DNA of 43,915 nt from Nitrospirota bacterium (GTDB lineage Bacteria > Nitrospirota > Thermodesulfovibrionia > UBA6902). The translations under genes were made by a program, and so were the position numbers. The stretch spans positions 1 to 43,915 of the forward strand of contig JACRHD010000020.1 in the NCBI GenBank assembly GCA_016234115.1, written 5' to 3'. This document shows, piece by piece, positions 24,803-33,179 of the stretch. Below the pieces are notes generated by a model, which was not told the DNA's origin, did not search any database, and saw only the letters and a program-made list of their open reading frames with translations. The first letter of the stretch is position 1. The number at the start of each line of letters is the position of its first letter.

Positions 24803-25861
24803 ATGCCTAAGCCACCTCTTAAAGTCGCTATATTGGGGGGGAGCGGTTACACAGGCGCCGAACTCCTCAGGCTGCTCCTGGGGCATCCCCGTGTAAAAGT
24901 AACCGCCGTTACCTCCGAGCGCTCAGCGGGCGCCGACGTATCAGCTTTATTTCTCCATCTGAGAAACACGGGCCTGAAATTTGAACTCCTCGACTTGAAT
25001 GTCTTAACAAAAAAAGCGGACGTCTTCTTCCTCTGTCTTCCTCACAAGACCTCGCAGGAGACCGCCGCCTTTCTCCACGCGGCGGGCAAGAAGGTAATAG
25101 ACCTGTCCGCGGACTACAGAATAAAAGATCCGGGTGTATACCGGCAATGGTACAACACGCCTCATCTGTTTCCGTCACTGCTGAAAAAGGCTGTTTACGG
25201 TCTGCCTGAAATTTACCGGGACAAAATAAAGAAGGCTTCGATAACCGCTAATCCGGGCTGCTATCCCACGAGCGCCGTCCTCGGACTTGCCCCCGTTATC
25301 GGGAAGAATTTTGTCGATCCGGACTCGATCATTATAGATTCGAAATCCGGCACGTCAGGGGCCGGCAGGAGCCCTGTCCAGCCCTTTATGTTCTGTGAAG
25401 TCAACGAGTCGGTAAAGGCGTATGCCGTCTCATCCCATCGCCACACACCCGAAATCGAGCAGGAGTTGAGCTCGATATCGGGTAAGAGCATACGTATAAT
25501 TTTTACTCCTCATTTGATGCCGATGGACCGGGGCATCCTCAGCACGATATATGTCCGGCTCAGGAAAAATATTTCCCTCCCGAAGGTCCAGGGGCTTTAC
25601 CGGGATTTTTACCGCGATGAACCCTTTGTGAGGGTCCTTGAAAACGGGGTCTATCCCGCCACAAAGGCCGTCAGGGGGAGCAATTTTTGCGACCTGTCGG
25701 TATTTCTGAACAACCGAGGCGCGGGCGGACAGACACTGATTATAGTGAGCGCGATCGACAACCTTTTAAAAGGAGCGTCCGGAGCGGCGGTACAGAATAT
25801 GAATATAATGTACGGGTTTGATGAAACCGCCGGGCTCCTGACCTCACCCCCCTTCCCTTAA
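24803..25861 (+). CDS. argC: N-acetyl-gamma-glutamyl-phosphate reductase
   Basis: NADPH-dependent third step of ornithine/arginine synthesis. The 352-residue protein has the nucleotide loop ILGGSGYTGAEL (10-21), the catalytic C153 in ANPGCYPTSAVL, and SHRHTPEIEQ and HLMPMDRGILST motifs. The ATG has a poor ribosome-binding site. The stop overlaps the argJ start by one base (TAATG), so argCJ are coupled. Length is normal for the shorter ArgC type. Confidence 0.97.
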   Translation: MPKPPLKVAILGGSGYTGAELLRLLLGHPRVKVTAVTSERSAGADVSALFLHLRNTGLKFELLDLNVLTKKADVFFLCLPHKTSQETAAFLHAAGKKVIDLSADYRIKDPGVYRQWYNTPHLFPSLLKKAVYGLPEIYRDKIKKASITANPGCYPTSAVLGLAPVIGKNFVDPDSIIIDSKSGTSGAGRSPVQPFMFCEVNESVKAYAVSSHRHTPEIEQELSSISGKSIRIIFTPHLMPMDRGILSTIYVRLRKNISLPKVQGLYRDFYRDEPFVRVLENGVYPATKAVRGSNFCDLSVFLNNRGAGGQTLIIVSAIDNLLKGASGAAVQNMNIMYGFDETAGLLTSPPFP

Positions 25862-27051
25862 TGAAAAGCGCGCCTGTCATTGTTCCCGGATTCGGCTTTG
25901 CAAGCGTGCCCGCGGGAATAAAAAAATCAGGGTCCGATGATCTGGCCCTGATATTCTCGGAGACCGTTGCGACCACTGCGGGGGTCTTTACGACAAACAG
26001 GGTCAAGGCTGCGCCTGTAAAACTCTCCCGGAAACGAATATCTTCACGGCAGGGGCAGGCCATCATCGTCAACAGCGGCAACGCAAACGCCTGCACAGGG
26101 AAAGAAGGCTACAGGGACGCGGAAGAAACGGCCGGCATGGCGGCCAGGACGCTCGGCATTCCTCATAGGCTCGTCTATGTTTCCTCTACCGGCGTGATCG
26201 GCAGACCTCTGCCCATGGAAAAGATAAGAAAGGCCGTGCCTGATCTGGCCGGCAAGCTCTCTCCCTTCGATCTGGACAAGGTCGCTTCCGCAATCATGAC
26301 GACCGATACGTTCGCGAAGATATGTTCCACCGGCATACGGGTCGGCAGGAAGACCGGCGTCATCGCCGGCATCGCCAAAGGCGCGGGCATGATATGCCCC
26401 AATATGGCCACGATGCTGTGTTTCATATTTACGGATATCGCTATAGAGCCTGACGCCCTTGACTCCGCTCTCGGGAAGGCCGTGGGTAATTCATTCAACA
26501 GGATCGCCATCGACAATGATATGAGCACAAACGATACCGTATTGATCATGGCAAACGGCCTGTTGCGCAATACCCCGGTTTCAATGAGGTCCGCAGCTTA
26601 CAAAAGATTCGAAAATGCCTTATGCGATATAACAACCGGGCTTGCGCGGATGATTGTGAAGGATGGTGAAGGAGCTACAAAACTCGTTGAAATTACGGTC
26701 AGGCGCGCGCGGTCTGAAACGGATGCTGAAACCGTGGCCAGGACGGTAGCCAATTCAATGCTTGTCAAGACCGCAATATACGGAAGAGATCCTAACTGGG
26801 GAAGGATCATCGCAGCAATAGGTTATTCAGGAGTCGGAGTCGATGAAGCTAAGATCGATATTTACCTCGGAAACATCAGACTTGTGAGGAAGGGGACCGG
26901 CACGGGTAAAGAAGAGGCCGCCAGAAATCTCCTGGCGCAAAAGAATATCTCCGTGCTGATCGATCTGGGCGCAGGGACCAAAAGCGCAAAGGTCCTGACG
27001 TGCGACCTGACTGAAAAGTACATAGAAATCAACGCACATTATACAACGTGA
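25861..27051 (+). CDS. argJ: Glutamate N-acetyltransferase / amino-acid acetyltransferase
   Basis: Transfers acetyl from N-acetylornithine to glutamate, completing the cyclic arginine pathway; some family members also use acetyl-CoA. The 396-residue precursor cleaves itself before T184 in the CPNMATML motif to give alpha and beta chains. Other conserved pieces are NSGNANACTG, FNRIAIDNDMSTNDT and AIYGRDPNWGRI. It shares the TAATG junction with argC. No argB follows in the window. Confidence 0.97.
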   Translation: MKSAPVIVPGFGFASVPAGIKKSGSDDLALIFSETVATTAGVFTTNRVKAAPVKLSRKRISSRQGQAIIVNSGNANACTGKEGYRDAEETAGMAARTLGIPHRLVYVSSTGVIGRPLPMEKIRKAVPDLAGKLSPFDLDKVASAIMTTDTFAKICSTGIRVGRKTGVIAGIAKGAGMICPNMATMLCFIFTDIAIEPDALDSALGKAVGNSFNRIAIDNDMSTNDTVLIMANGLLRNTPVSMRSAAYKRFENALCDITTGLARMIVKDGEGATKLVEITVRRARSETDAETVARTVANSMLVKTAIYGRDPNWGRIIAAIGYSGVGVDEAKIDIYLGNIRLVRKGTGTGKEEAARNLLAQKNISVLIDLGAGTKSAKVLTCDLTEKYIEINAHYTT

Positions 27052-27168
27052 AATCGCCCTTAACGCCCCGGACCGCCATTGAAGCGGCCCAGGCCGTCAA
27101 ATATCGGAGCAGCTTCCTCATTGATATTAACGTCTCAAAATAGTAATCACAACTGTAGGCCTTTGTCC

Positions 27169-27318
27169 GTCATGCCCGAAGTTCCCCCGACTAAGACTTC
27201 GAGGGCAGGCTTAATCGGGCATCCACCCTTCGACAGGCTCAGGGTGACACGCTTGTCATGGTGAGCCTGTCGAACCATGGATTCCCGCTCAATCCCGATG
27301 CATCGGGACGGGAATGAC
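27169..27318. repeat. Dispersed GTCATGCCC...GGGAATGAC repeat, copy 2
   Basis: The 150-base element has the same inverted ends and the same GACTAAGACTTCGAGGGC core as copy 1 at 10238-10343. It carries an extra middle part with CTTCGACAGGCTCAGGGTG and its partial inverse GAGCCTGTCGAA. It occupies most of the 402-base argJ-LysM gap (27052-27453); the rest holds only the promoter at 27383. Confidence 0.82.
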
Positions 27319-27382
27319 GATAAGGATATGCAGATTATCATGAGACCGTTTAAAAATGCGCAAAAGGCGGTGATCGTGACCC

Positions 27383-27411
27383 TTGACATGAATTTCATGC
27401 TTGGATAATGT
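27383..27411 (+). promoter_or_regulatory. Promoter with internal palindrome upstream of the LysM gene
   Basis: TTGACA (27383-27388), 17 bases, then TAATGT (27406-27411) (or GATAAT at 27404-27409 with a 15-base spacer). CATGAATTTCATG (27387-27399), a perfect inverted repeat around one base, lies in the spacer and could be an operator. GGAGAG precedes the ATG at 27454. Confidence 0.55.
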
Positions 27412-27453
27412 AGGGTATGTGTATGATAAAAAAGCATCCCGAGGAGAGATAAT

Positions 27454-28542
27454 ATGAAAAAGGTATATCACATTCTTGTCGTTGCGCTTATGTTCTGTGT
27501 CGCCGGCGCTCATGCCCAGGAAACAAAATCCGAAGAATATGTAGTACAGAAGGCAGACACGCTCTGGGGCATATCGGGTTCCAGATTGCAGGACCCTTTT
27601 TTATGGCCCAAGCTCTGGAACGTCAACCCACATATTAGCAATCCCGACCTTATCCTCCCCGGAGAGAAGCTGATCATCCCATCCAGGGAGGAGTTGCTGC
27701 GTCAGGCGTCTCCCCAGGCCGGGGAACAATCGCCGGAGGTAAAACAATTCAAGGCCCCCGCAGCCAAGGCCCCCCCGGTCAGGACTGCCGGCCCTGCCGG
27801 GGAAACTCAGCCGTCCGTCGAATTAACAGCAGAGGAAACGCCGCGCAAAAAATATCTGATAGATAAAGATAGCTATGTCTCCGCCGGCTGGATAACGGAT
27901 GTGGTCCCCGGCATCGGCAAAATAATCTCGACCCCGTCCGGGCATGAGATCGCCGGGAAACATGACGTCGTATATCTGAATATCTTTCCGGAGAAAGCAC
28001 TGTCCGGTCCCGATCTGCAGAGAAAACCGGTCCTGATAATCTCTCAGGCCGATAATTCAAAAAGCAGATTTTTTTCAATCAGAGACGTTAAAGAAGTCTT
28101 CCATCCGGTAACGGGGAAAACTTTAGGACACCTGGTCCGGGTGACGGGGGTATTGGAAATCATCGGAAAAGACAATGATACTCCGAAGGCCGGAATATTG
28201 CGCGCCTTTGACGACGTGCAGGTAGGAGACGGTCTGATCCCCTATAAAGAAATGGAGCCGCCCCTTGCTCCTGACGTGGTCCGTACTCCCGCGATAAAGG
28301 GCCATATAGTGGAGTCTCTATCGACCGCTGAACTCTCCAGTAAAGGAGCTATAATATTCCTCGACAGGGGGCAGAATGACGGTCTTCTATCAGGTGACGT
28401 TCTTTCCGTTTTTTCAAGTACGCAGGTCTCACGAGTCATCGGAAAGATCCAGATCATAACACTTCAGCCCACTACGGCCGGGGCCGTTATTTTAAGCAAT
28501 GAAGAAGCGATCGAGCCGGGGATGAAGGTGGGACAAAGATAA
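27454..28542 (+). CDS. Exported LysM-domain protein
   Basis: A 362-residue protein with a Sec signal peptide (1-21, MKKVYHILVVALMFCVAGAHA). One LysM domain follows (about 29-76: YVVQKADTLWGISGSRLQDP...LILPGEKLIIP), then a Pro/Ala-rich linker (90-130). The C-terminal region (about 133-362) has beta-rich repeats of the type DVVYLNIF, VLIISQ and DVLSVFSS. LysM binds peptidoglycan, so this is likely a periplasmic wall-associated protein. The C-terminal part resembles uncharacterised LysM proteins of Nitrospirota and Desulfobacterota; no enzymatic motif is seen. It is transcribed alone and converges on ctaB. Confidence 0.85.
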   Translation: MKKVYHILVVALMFCVAGAHAQETKSEEYVVQKADTLWGISGSRLQDPFLWPKLWNVNPHISNPDLILPGEKLIIPSREELLRQASPQAGEQSPEVKQFKAPAAKAPPVRTAGPAGETQPSVELTAEETPRKKYLIDKDSYVSAGWITDVVPGIGKIISTPSGHEIAGKHDVVYLNIFPEKALSGPDLQRKPVLIISQADNSKSRFFSIRDVKEVFHPVTGKTLGHLVRVTGVLEIIGKDNDTPKAGILRAFDDVQVGDGLIPYKEMEPPLAPDVVRTPAIKGHIVESLSTAELSSKGAIIFLDRGQNDGLLSGDVLSVFSSTQVSRVIGKIQIITLQPTTAGAVILSNEEAIEPGMKVGQR

Positions 28543-28557
28543 CAACCGCTCGTGAGT

Positions 28558-28612
28558 CGTGTCCGGTTAACGTGACCGTCAAGGAAGAAACGGACACGGC
28601 TAACGGACACGG
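28558..28612. repeat. Inverted repeat between convergent LysM gene and ctaB
   Basis: The left arm cgtgtccggttaacgtgacc (28558-28577) and right arm cggacacggctaacggacac (28591-28610) are imperfect inverse copies built on a repeated GTGTCCG unit. It lies in the 84-base convergent gap and may end transcription from both sides, but lacks T runs. Confidence 0.7.
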
Positions 28613-28626
28613 GAACCGGTTTATCT

Positions 28627-29493
28627 CTACCTGTTAATGACCCGGTCGGCGCTCAGCAGAAGCATGACAAACAATATGTATGCGTTCATCCTGCTGAAGG
28701 CGATGCGGTAGACGAATATGTCGCCGGGCCCCCGGAGGAGTTTCATACCATTGAGCATATGCAGGATTGCTGTGGCGCAAAGCAGATAGTTCGCGGCGTC
28801 AGACGCAGTCAAGCCATAAAACGGCGTCAATAGCGCGCCCACCGTCGTTGATAAAAACCAGACGAATGTAATCCTCTCAAGCTGCCTTCTCTCAAATACG
28901 CGCGTCAGCGACGGAAGGCCCGCCCTTTCATAATCCCTGCCATGCGTCAGGAACAAGAGCCAGAAATGGGATATCTGCCATATAAAGAATAAAAAGCAGA
29001 CAGCCGTCAACCGCTGGTCCGGGAAGCTTCCGCCCGCGGCAAACCACCCCATCGCCGGAGGCAATGCGCCTATCACGGCACAGGGGACTGAGGCAAAAGC
29101 TGTCTTTCTTTTTAAGTATGTGTACAGACCGTTATATAAGATTACCGCGCAGGCCCCCAAAAGCACTGCTGCAAGACTGCCTGAAAGGACCAGCGCCGTC
29201 ATCCCCGCGCACAGCAGCAGAAGGGAAAAATACAATGCGTGGAAGGGCCTAATCCTGCCGGAAGGCAGGGGACGGCCCTTTGTCCTTTCCATGAACGCGT
29301 CAGTGCGCCTCTCCTGGTATTGATTCAGGGCGGACGCCCCGCAGGCCGATAAAAATATTCCTGTCGCAACGAACGCGGTCTTTAATGCAAGGCCGGACCC
29401 GGCAAGTATATAACCGGTCACGGCAGAAAGCGCGGAAAAGAGTGATAGAGTAATTCTGCAAAGTTCAAGATACGGTTTGAGGACCATAAACAT
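28627..29493 (-). CDS. ctaB: Protoheme IX farnesyltransferase (heme O synthase)
   Basis: Polytopic membrane enzyme of the UbiA family that adds farnesyl to heme b, giving heme O for the oxidase. The 288-residue protein has about eight hydrophobic helices. The first prenyl-binding motif occurs as NQYQERRTDAFMERTKGRPLPSGR (about 57-80), a variant of the usual NxxxDxxxD region with one acidic position changed to Glu. ATG 29493 directly abuts the ctaC stop. It is the last gene of the oxidase operon. The heme A synthase gene ctaA is not in the window. Confidence 0.92.
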   Translation of the reverse strand: MFMVLKPYLELCRITLSLFSALSAVTGYILAGSGLALKTAFVATGIFLSACGASALNQYQERRTDAFMERTKGRPLPSGRIRPFHALYFSLLLLCAGMTALVLSGSLAAVLLGACAVILYNGLYTYLKRKTAFASVPCAVIGALPPAMGWFAAGGSFPDQRLTAVCFLFFIWQISHFWLLFLTHGRDYERAGLPSLTRVFERRQLERITFVWFLSTTVGALLTPFYGLTASDAANYLLCATAILHMLNGMKLLRGPGDIFVYRIAFSRMNAYILFVMLLLSADRVINR

Positions 29494-30405
29494 TTACTTC
29501 AACCCTTTTATATGATTAATTATGATTTCGATCTCCTCATCGCTCAGAAGACCTTCCTGCGGGGGCATTACAGGAGGATAACCCTTTACTACATCCTCGC
29601 CGGGGGACAATATCGACTTTCTCAGATACTCCTTATCCACAACAACCGTCCTTTCCTTCCCCCCTGTTATTACAGTTTCCTTCTTTCCGAAGATACCCTT
29701 AAAACTCGGGCCTACCGCCTTAGCGCCGTCTGTGGTGTGACATACGAGGCAGCCTTTCTTTTCCATGAGCTTCAACGCGTCCCGGCCTCCAGCAACCGGG
29801 GTCTCTTTCTTCGCAAACCATGCCGCGTATTCCTCCTGCGGCATAACTATGACTTTCGAAATCATGGAGTGATGCCCTACCCCGCAGTATTCGGTGCAGA
29901 AGAGGTCGTATTCTCCGGCGCTGTCGGGAAGAAACCACAGGTATGTCTCCATCCCCGGAACAGCGTCTTCCTTTACGCGGAAGGCCGGAATGAAGAGACT
30001 GTGCAGGACATCTTCGGAAGTGATGATGAGTTTGACCGGTTTGCCCAGCGGCACTCTCAATTCATCACTATTCAGCCCGTTTTCATATGTAAAGGTCCAG
30101 GCCCACATGCGGGCGCTCACCTTCACGGGCATGGCGTCTTCAGGAGGGTTTCTCATAATCCTGAACCCGGCCCATCCATAATAGAACATGGCCATGACGA
30201 GAATAGTAGGGACCGTAATCCATATTATTTCAAGAGGCAGGCTGCCTTCGATATCTTTTGCAACAGGATTTCTCTTACGGTTGAATCTTATCAGGAAGAA
30301 AATCATGGTAAAGGTGACAATCGATAGAATGACAACGGACACGGCGACTATGAAGAAGAAAACATTATCGACCCTGCCTGTCTGATTTAAAAGTCCCGGT
30401 AACAT
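29494..30405 (-). CDS. ctaC: caa3-type cytochrome c oxidase subunit II with fused cytochrome c
   Basis: A 303-residue protein with two membrane helices (about 14-38 and 60-77). The CuA domain has ligands H135, C170, E172, C174, H178, M181 (FCTEYCGVGHHSM). A C-terminal cytochrome c domain has C219-x2-C222-H223 (GCLVCHTT) with a likely Met ligand at 280 (PVMPP). It accepts electrons directly without a separate cytochrome c. No N-terminal lipoprotein box is seen. It lies downstream of the other subunits, unlike the common ctaC-ctaD order. Confidence 0.95.
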   Translation of the reverse strand: MLPGLLNQTGRVDNVFFFIVAVSVVILSIVTFTMIFFLIRFNRKRNPVAKDIEGSLPLEIIWITVPTILVMAMFYYGWAGFRIMRNPPEDAMPVKVSARMWAWTFTYENGLNSDELRVPLGKPVKLIITSEDVLHSLFIPAFRVKEDAVPGMETYLWFLPDSAGEYDLFCTEYCGVGHHSMISKVIVMPQEEYAAWFAKKETPVAGGRDALKLMEKKGCLVCHTTDGAKAVGPSFKGIFGKKETVITGGKERTVVVDKEYLRKSILSPGEDVVKGYPPVMPPQEGLLSDEEIEIIINHIKGLK

Positions 30406-30426
30406 TCGTTTTCAAAATCCCGCTTC

Positions 30427-30512
30427 ATCCCCCTTTTTCAAAGGGGGACTTTCAATTCCCCTCTTTGGAAAAGACCAACAGTAGGTGCCTTAAGCAGGGG
30501 TCAGGGGAGATT
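30427..30512. repeat. CCCCCTTTTTCAAAGGGGG-type palindromic repeat (ctaC-ctaF gap)
   Basis: A hairpin atccccctttttcaaagggg (30427 onward) is followed by ttcccctctttggaaaag and aggggtcaggggagattt (30495-30512). It is the same class as the element at 37114-37207 and a very common dispersed bacterial repeat. Confidence 0.75.
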
Positions 30513-30517
30513 TCCTT

Positions 30518-30805
30518 TCAATATCTGACTCCTATATCAAAAAATGTAAGTCCTATAATTACGGCTATGGTGCAGATTGTTACTAAAAGCATAAGTTTCA
30601 GGAAAGGTCTTTCATACTTCAGATGCATGAAAAAGAGAAGGACCAGCGCGGCCTTCACCGAGGCGATAAGAACAGATGCAAGCGCCCCGTATCTTCCCAT
30701 ATTCAAACCGGAGACCGTCACGGTTATTGCCGTTAAAACAACAAGGCAAAACCAGATGGCGATGTATGTTTTGAAGCCGATTGTATGGTCATTATTTTTA
30801 TTCAT
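30518..30805 (-). CDS. ctaF: Cytochrome c oxidase subunit IV-like protein
   Basis: A small 95-residue membrane protein with three hydrophobic helices (about 14-33, 38-60, 68-90). LFFMHLKYERPFLKL (about 57-71) is typical of the prokaryotic subunit IV family (COX4_pro). It sits between subunits III and II of the oxidase operon. The role is stabilising or assembly; it has no redox centres. The start ATG 30805 fits, and the preceding gap is filled by a heptamer hairpin. Confidence 0.88.
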   Translation of the reverse strand: MNKNNDHTIGFKTYIAIWFCLVVLTAITVTVSGLNMGRYGALASVLIASVKAALVLLFFMHLKYERPFLKLMLLVTICTIAVIIGLTFFDIGVRY

Positions 30806-30823
30806 ACATCCTCACTGATTCTT

Positions 30824-30893
30824 GGGTCAAGGGTCAAGGGTCAGGGGGCCAGAGTCCCAAAAACTCTTGACCCATGCCCCTTGACCCCGGACC
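30824..30893. repeat. Heptamer hairpin between ctaE and ctaF
   Basis: The left arm is GGGTCAA, GGGTCAA, GGGTCAG, GGGGCCA (30824-30851). The right arm is CTTGACC, CATGCCC, CTTGACC, CCGGACC (30866-30893), so 28 bases each. The right arm ends one base before the ctaE stop codon (30895-30897). Confidence 0.9.
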
Positions 30894-30894
30894 C

Positions 30895-31509
30895 TCAGTT
30901 AATCAGATAAAACACCGGGAAAAGATAAACCCAGACTACGTCCACCAGGTGCCAGTAAAGGCCTGAATTCTCAAGACGTACATATTGTTCCCGGTTGATC
31001 CTGTTGTTCACGGTCATGATAAACATAATCGTAAGAAGGATGACGCCCGCAAGCACATGGAGCCCGTGAAGTCCAGTCATGAGATAATAGAGTCCGTAAA
31101 ACATGGTCTTCCCTTTGCCTCTCTGCAGGAGCTCAGGAGAGTTCGGGTATATGCCGTGCCAGAGCTTTGCTCCCCACTCAAAATATTTATTCACGAGAAA
31201 TAAAATACCGAGGGAAACAGTAAGCGACTGGAACAGTAATGACATACCTCTCCTGCCTGATTTTATGACACTGATTGAAAGCGCCATAGTCAGACTGCTT
31301 GTAAGCAGAATGATCGTGTTGACGGTCCCAGCGGTCCTGCTCAATTCAACTGAAGAGGTATGAAACTCCGGCGAATATCTCGTTCTGAACACCGAATAAA
31401 GCAGGAACAGCCCGGCAAACAGCAGCATCTCGGTAAACAGAAAAATCCACATACCAAGCCTGGAGCCCTCATAGTCAGGCCTATGTTCTGTTATGCTCAT
31501 ATTACTCAT
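30895..31509 (-). CDS. ctaE: Cytochrome c oxidase subunit III
   Basis: A 204-residue integral membrane subunit with about five helices. LGMWIFLFTEMLLFAGLF (near 18-35) includes the conserved Glu of subunit III, then FEWGAKLWHGIYPNSPE, GLHGLHVLAG and YWHLVDVVWVYLFPVFYL, the hallmark end. ATG 31509 follows GAGG and matches family starts; the longer upstream frame reads through a repeat and into ctaD, so it is rejected. It supports oxygen delivery and stability of the catalytic core. Confidence 0.95.
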   Translation of the reverse strand: MSNMSITEHRPDYEGSRLGMWIFLFTEMLLFAGLFLLYSVFRTRYSPEFHTSSVELSRTAGTVNTIILLTSSLTMALSISVIKSGRRGMSLLFQSLTVSLGILFLVNKYFEWGAKLWHGIYPNSPELLQRGKGKTMFYGLYYLMTGLHGLHVLAGVILLTIMFIMTVNNRINREQYVRLENSGLYWHLVDVVWVYLFPVFYLIN

Positions 31510-31525
31510 GATATTCAATCCTCTC

Positions 31526-31584
31526 AGGGTCCAGGGGCCGTAAAAAACCCAGACCTGGGCTCCGGACCCCGGCCCCTTGACCCT
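31526..31584. repeat. Heptamer hairpin between ctaD and ctaE
   Basis: The left arm is AGGGTCC, AGGGGCC (31526-31539). The right arm contains CTGGGCT, CCGGACC, CCGGCCC, CTTGACC (31555-31582), the complementary type. It lies two bases from the ctaD stop (31587-31589). Confidence 0.8.
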
Positions 31585-31586
31585 AA

Positions 31587-33179
31587 TTATCTGAACCTGT
31601 ACGGAGCCCCTGTTACCACCGGCGGCTCCTCGAAATTTTCGACGGGAGGAGGCGACGAAGTCTTCCATTCAAGCGTAACGCCTCCCCAGGGATTGCTCAA
31701 TGCCTTCTCTCCCCTGAAAATCGAGCTGATGAGATTGTAGAACATAATGAACAATCCGGTCGCGAGTATCCATGAACCAATTGTCGATATCACCTGCAGG
31801 GTATGAAATTGCGGAAGATAATCATAATACCTCCTCGGCATCCCCTGCCACCCTAATATGAACATGGGAAAGTAGAGAGTATTGAAACCCGCAAACAGAA
31901 AAAACCACGCGGTATTCGCAAGCCTTTCCCTGAACATCTTCCCGAATATCTTCGGAAACCAGAAATGGAGCGCTGCAAAAAAAGCAAAGGCCGTCCCTCC
32001 GAACATCGTGTAGTGAAAATGGGCGACAATGAAATATGTCCCGTGCACCTGGATATTGGTGGCCAGCGCGCTGTTGACAAGTCCCGTAATACCTCCGATG
32101 GAAAAAAGGAATATGAACGCGACCGTGTAAAGGAGCGGTGATTTCATATCTATCGAGCCCCCGTAGAGGCTTGAAACCCAGTTGAAGATCTTAATGCCGC
32201 TCGGCACGGCAACGATAAATGTCAGAAACGAAAACACTACCTTCGACAAGTCGCTCATCCCGCTCGTAAACATATGGTGTCCCCAGACGAGGTAGCCGAC
32301 GAAGGCGATGGCGAGACTGGAGAAAACAATCAATCTGTACCCGAAGATGGTCCTCCTTGCAAAGACCGGGATTATCTCCGATACCACGCCCATCGCGGGG
32401 AGTATCATGATATAGACCGCGGGATGCGAATATATCCAGAAGAGGTGTTCGAAGAGCAGCGGGTCGCCCCCTTTGGCCGGGTCAAAAAAGCCGAGGCCGA
32501 AAACCCTCTCGAAGATCAACAGCAGCAGCGTCAGCGCGAGGACGGGTGTAGCGAGGATCTGGACCCATCCCGTGGCATAGAGCGCCCACGGGAAGAGCGG
32601 CATCCTGAGCCAGGTCATCCCCGAGGCCCTCAGGCGGTGAATGGTAGTTACGAAATTCAGGCCGGTCAGTGTTGAAGAGATGCCTAACAGAAAAACTCCG
32701 AAGACCGCAAGGGTCACATTTGTGCCGGTCCTTATGCTGTACGGAACATAAAAGGTCCACCCCGTGTCAGGCGGTCCGCCGCCGGTGAAAAGCGAGATGA
32801 GTATCACGGCCGCGCCTGAGACATAAAACCACCACGACATAAGATTGAGCCTCGGAAACGCCACGTCCCTGGCGCCGATCTGAAGGGGCAGCAGGAAATT
32901 CCCCAACCCGGCGGGGATTCCGGGGATTATGAATAAGAAAATCATGATCACGCCGTGCACTGTAAAGACGGCGTTGTATGCCGGCGCGGACATTATCGTC
33001 CTGCCCGGCGCAATGAGCTCCAGGCGGATGAGCAGGCCGAGGATTACCCCGACAAAGAAGAAGCTGAACATGGCCGTCAGATAAAGCAGGCCTATCCTTT
33101 TGTGGTCGGTCGAGAGTATCCAGGAGAGTATCCCCTTATGTTTGTCCTGCGCGTTGTAGAAACTGTTTCCTGTGATCAT
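31587..33179 (-). CDS. ctaD: Cytochrome c oxidase subunit I
   Basis: Catalytic haem-copper subunit of 530 residues with about twelve helices. The TDHKRIGLLYL start and VHGVIMIFLF (low-spin haem ligand region) are present. IYSHPAVYIMILPAMG carries the His-Tyr pair of the CuB site, followed by GHHMF and VAHFHYTMFGG with the remaining ligands. It reduces oxygen to water and pumps protons. ATG 33179 overlaps the sco stop codon (ATGA). The C-terminal tail SSPPPVENFEEPPVVTGAPY is family-like. Confidence 0.97.
   Translation of the reverse strand: MITGNSFYNAQDKHKGILSWILSTDHKRIGLLYLTAMFSFFFVGVILGLLIRLELIAPGRTIMSAPAYNAVFTVHGVIMIFLFIIPGIPAGLGNFLLPLQIGARDVAFPRLNLMSWWFYVSGAAVILISLFTGGGPPDTGWTFYVPYSIRTGTNVTLAVFGVFLLGISSTLTGLNFVTTIHRLRASGMTWLRMPLFPWALYATGWVQILATPVLALTLLLLIFERVFGLGFFDPAKGGDPLLFEHLFWIYSHPAVYIMILPAMGVVSEIIPVFARRTIFGYRLIVFSSLAIAFVGYLVWGHHMFTSGMSDLSKVVFSFLTFIVAVPSGIKIFNWVSSLYGGSIDMKSPLLYTVAFIFLFSIGGITGLVNSALATNIQVHGTYFIVAHFHYTMFGGTAFAFFAALHFWFPKIFGKMFRERLANTAWFFLFAGFNTLYFPMFILGWQGMPRRYYDYLPQFHTLQVISTIGSWILATGLFIMFYNLISSIFRGEKALSNPWGGVTLEWKTSSPPPVENFEEPPVVTGAPYRFR

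Noticed and set aside
27048-27143. 31-codon GTG frame overlapping the argJ stop (IEAAQAVKY), considered as an argB remnant
   Set aside because: Too short, lacks the ArgB glycine/lysine motif, and no further argB similarity follows.
29512-30327. 271-residue plus-strand frame
   Set aside because: Antisense shadow of ctaC, which has all CuA and haem ligands.
31510-31668. N-terminal extension of ctaE (longer open frame)
   Set aside because: It translates the repeat and the end of ctaD and lacks family similarity; ATG 31509 fits the family.
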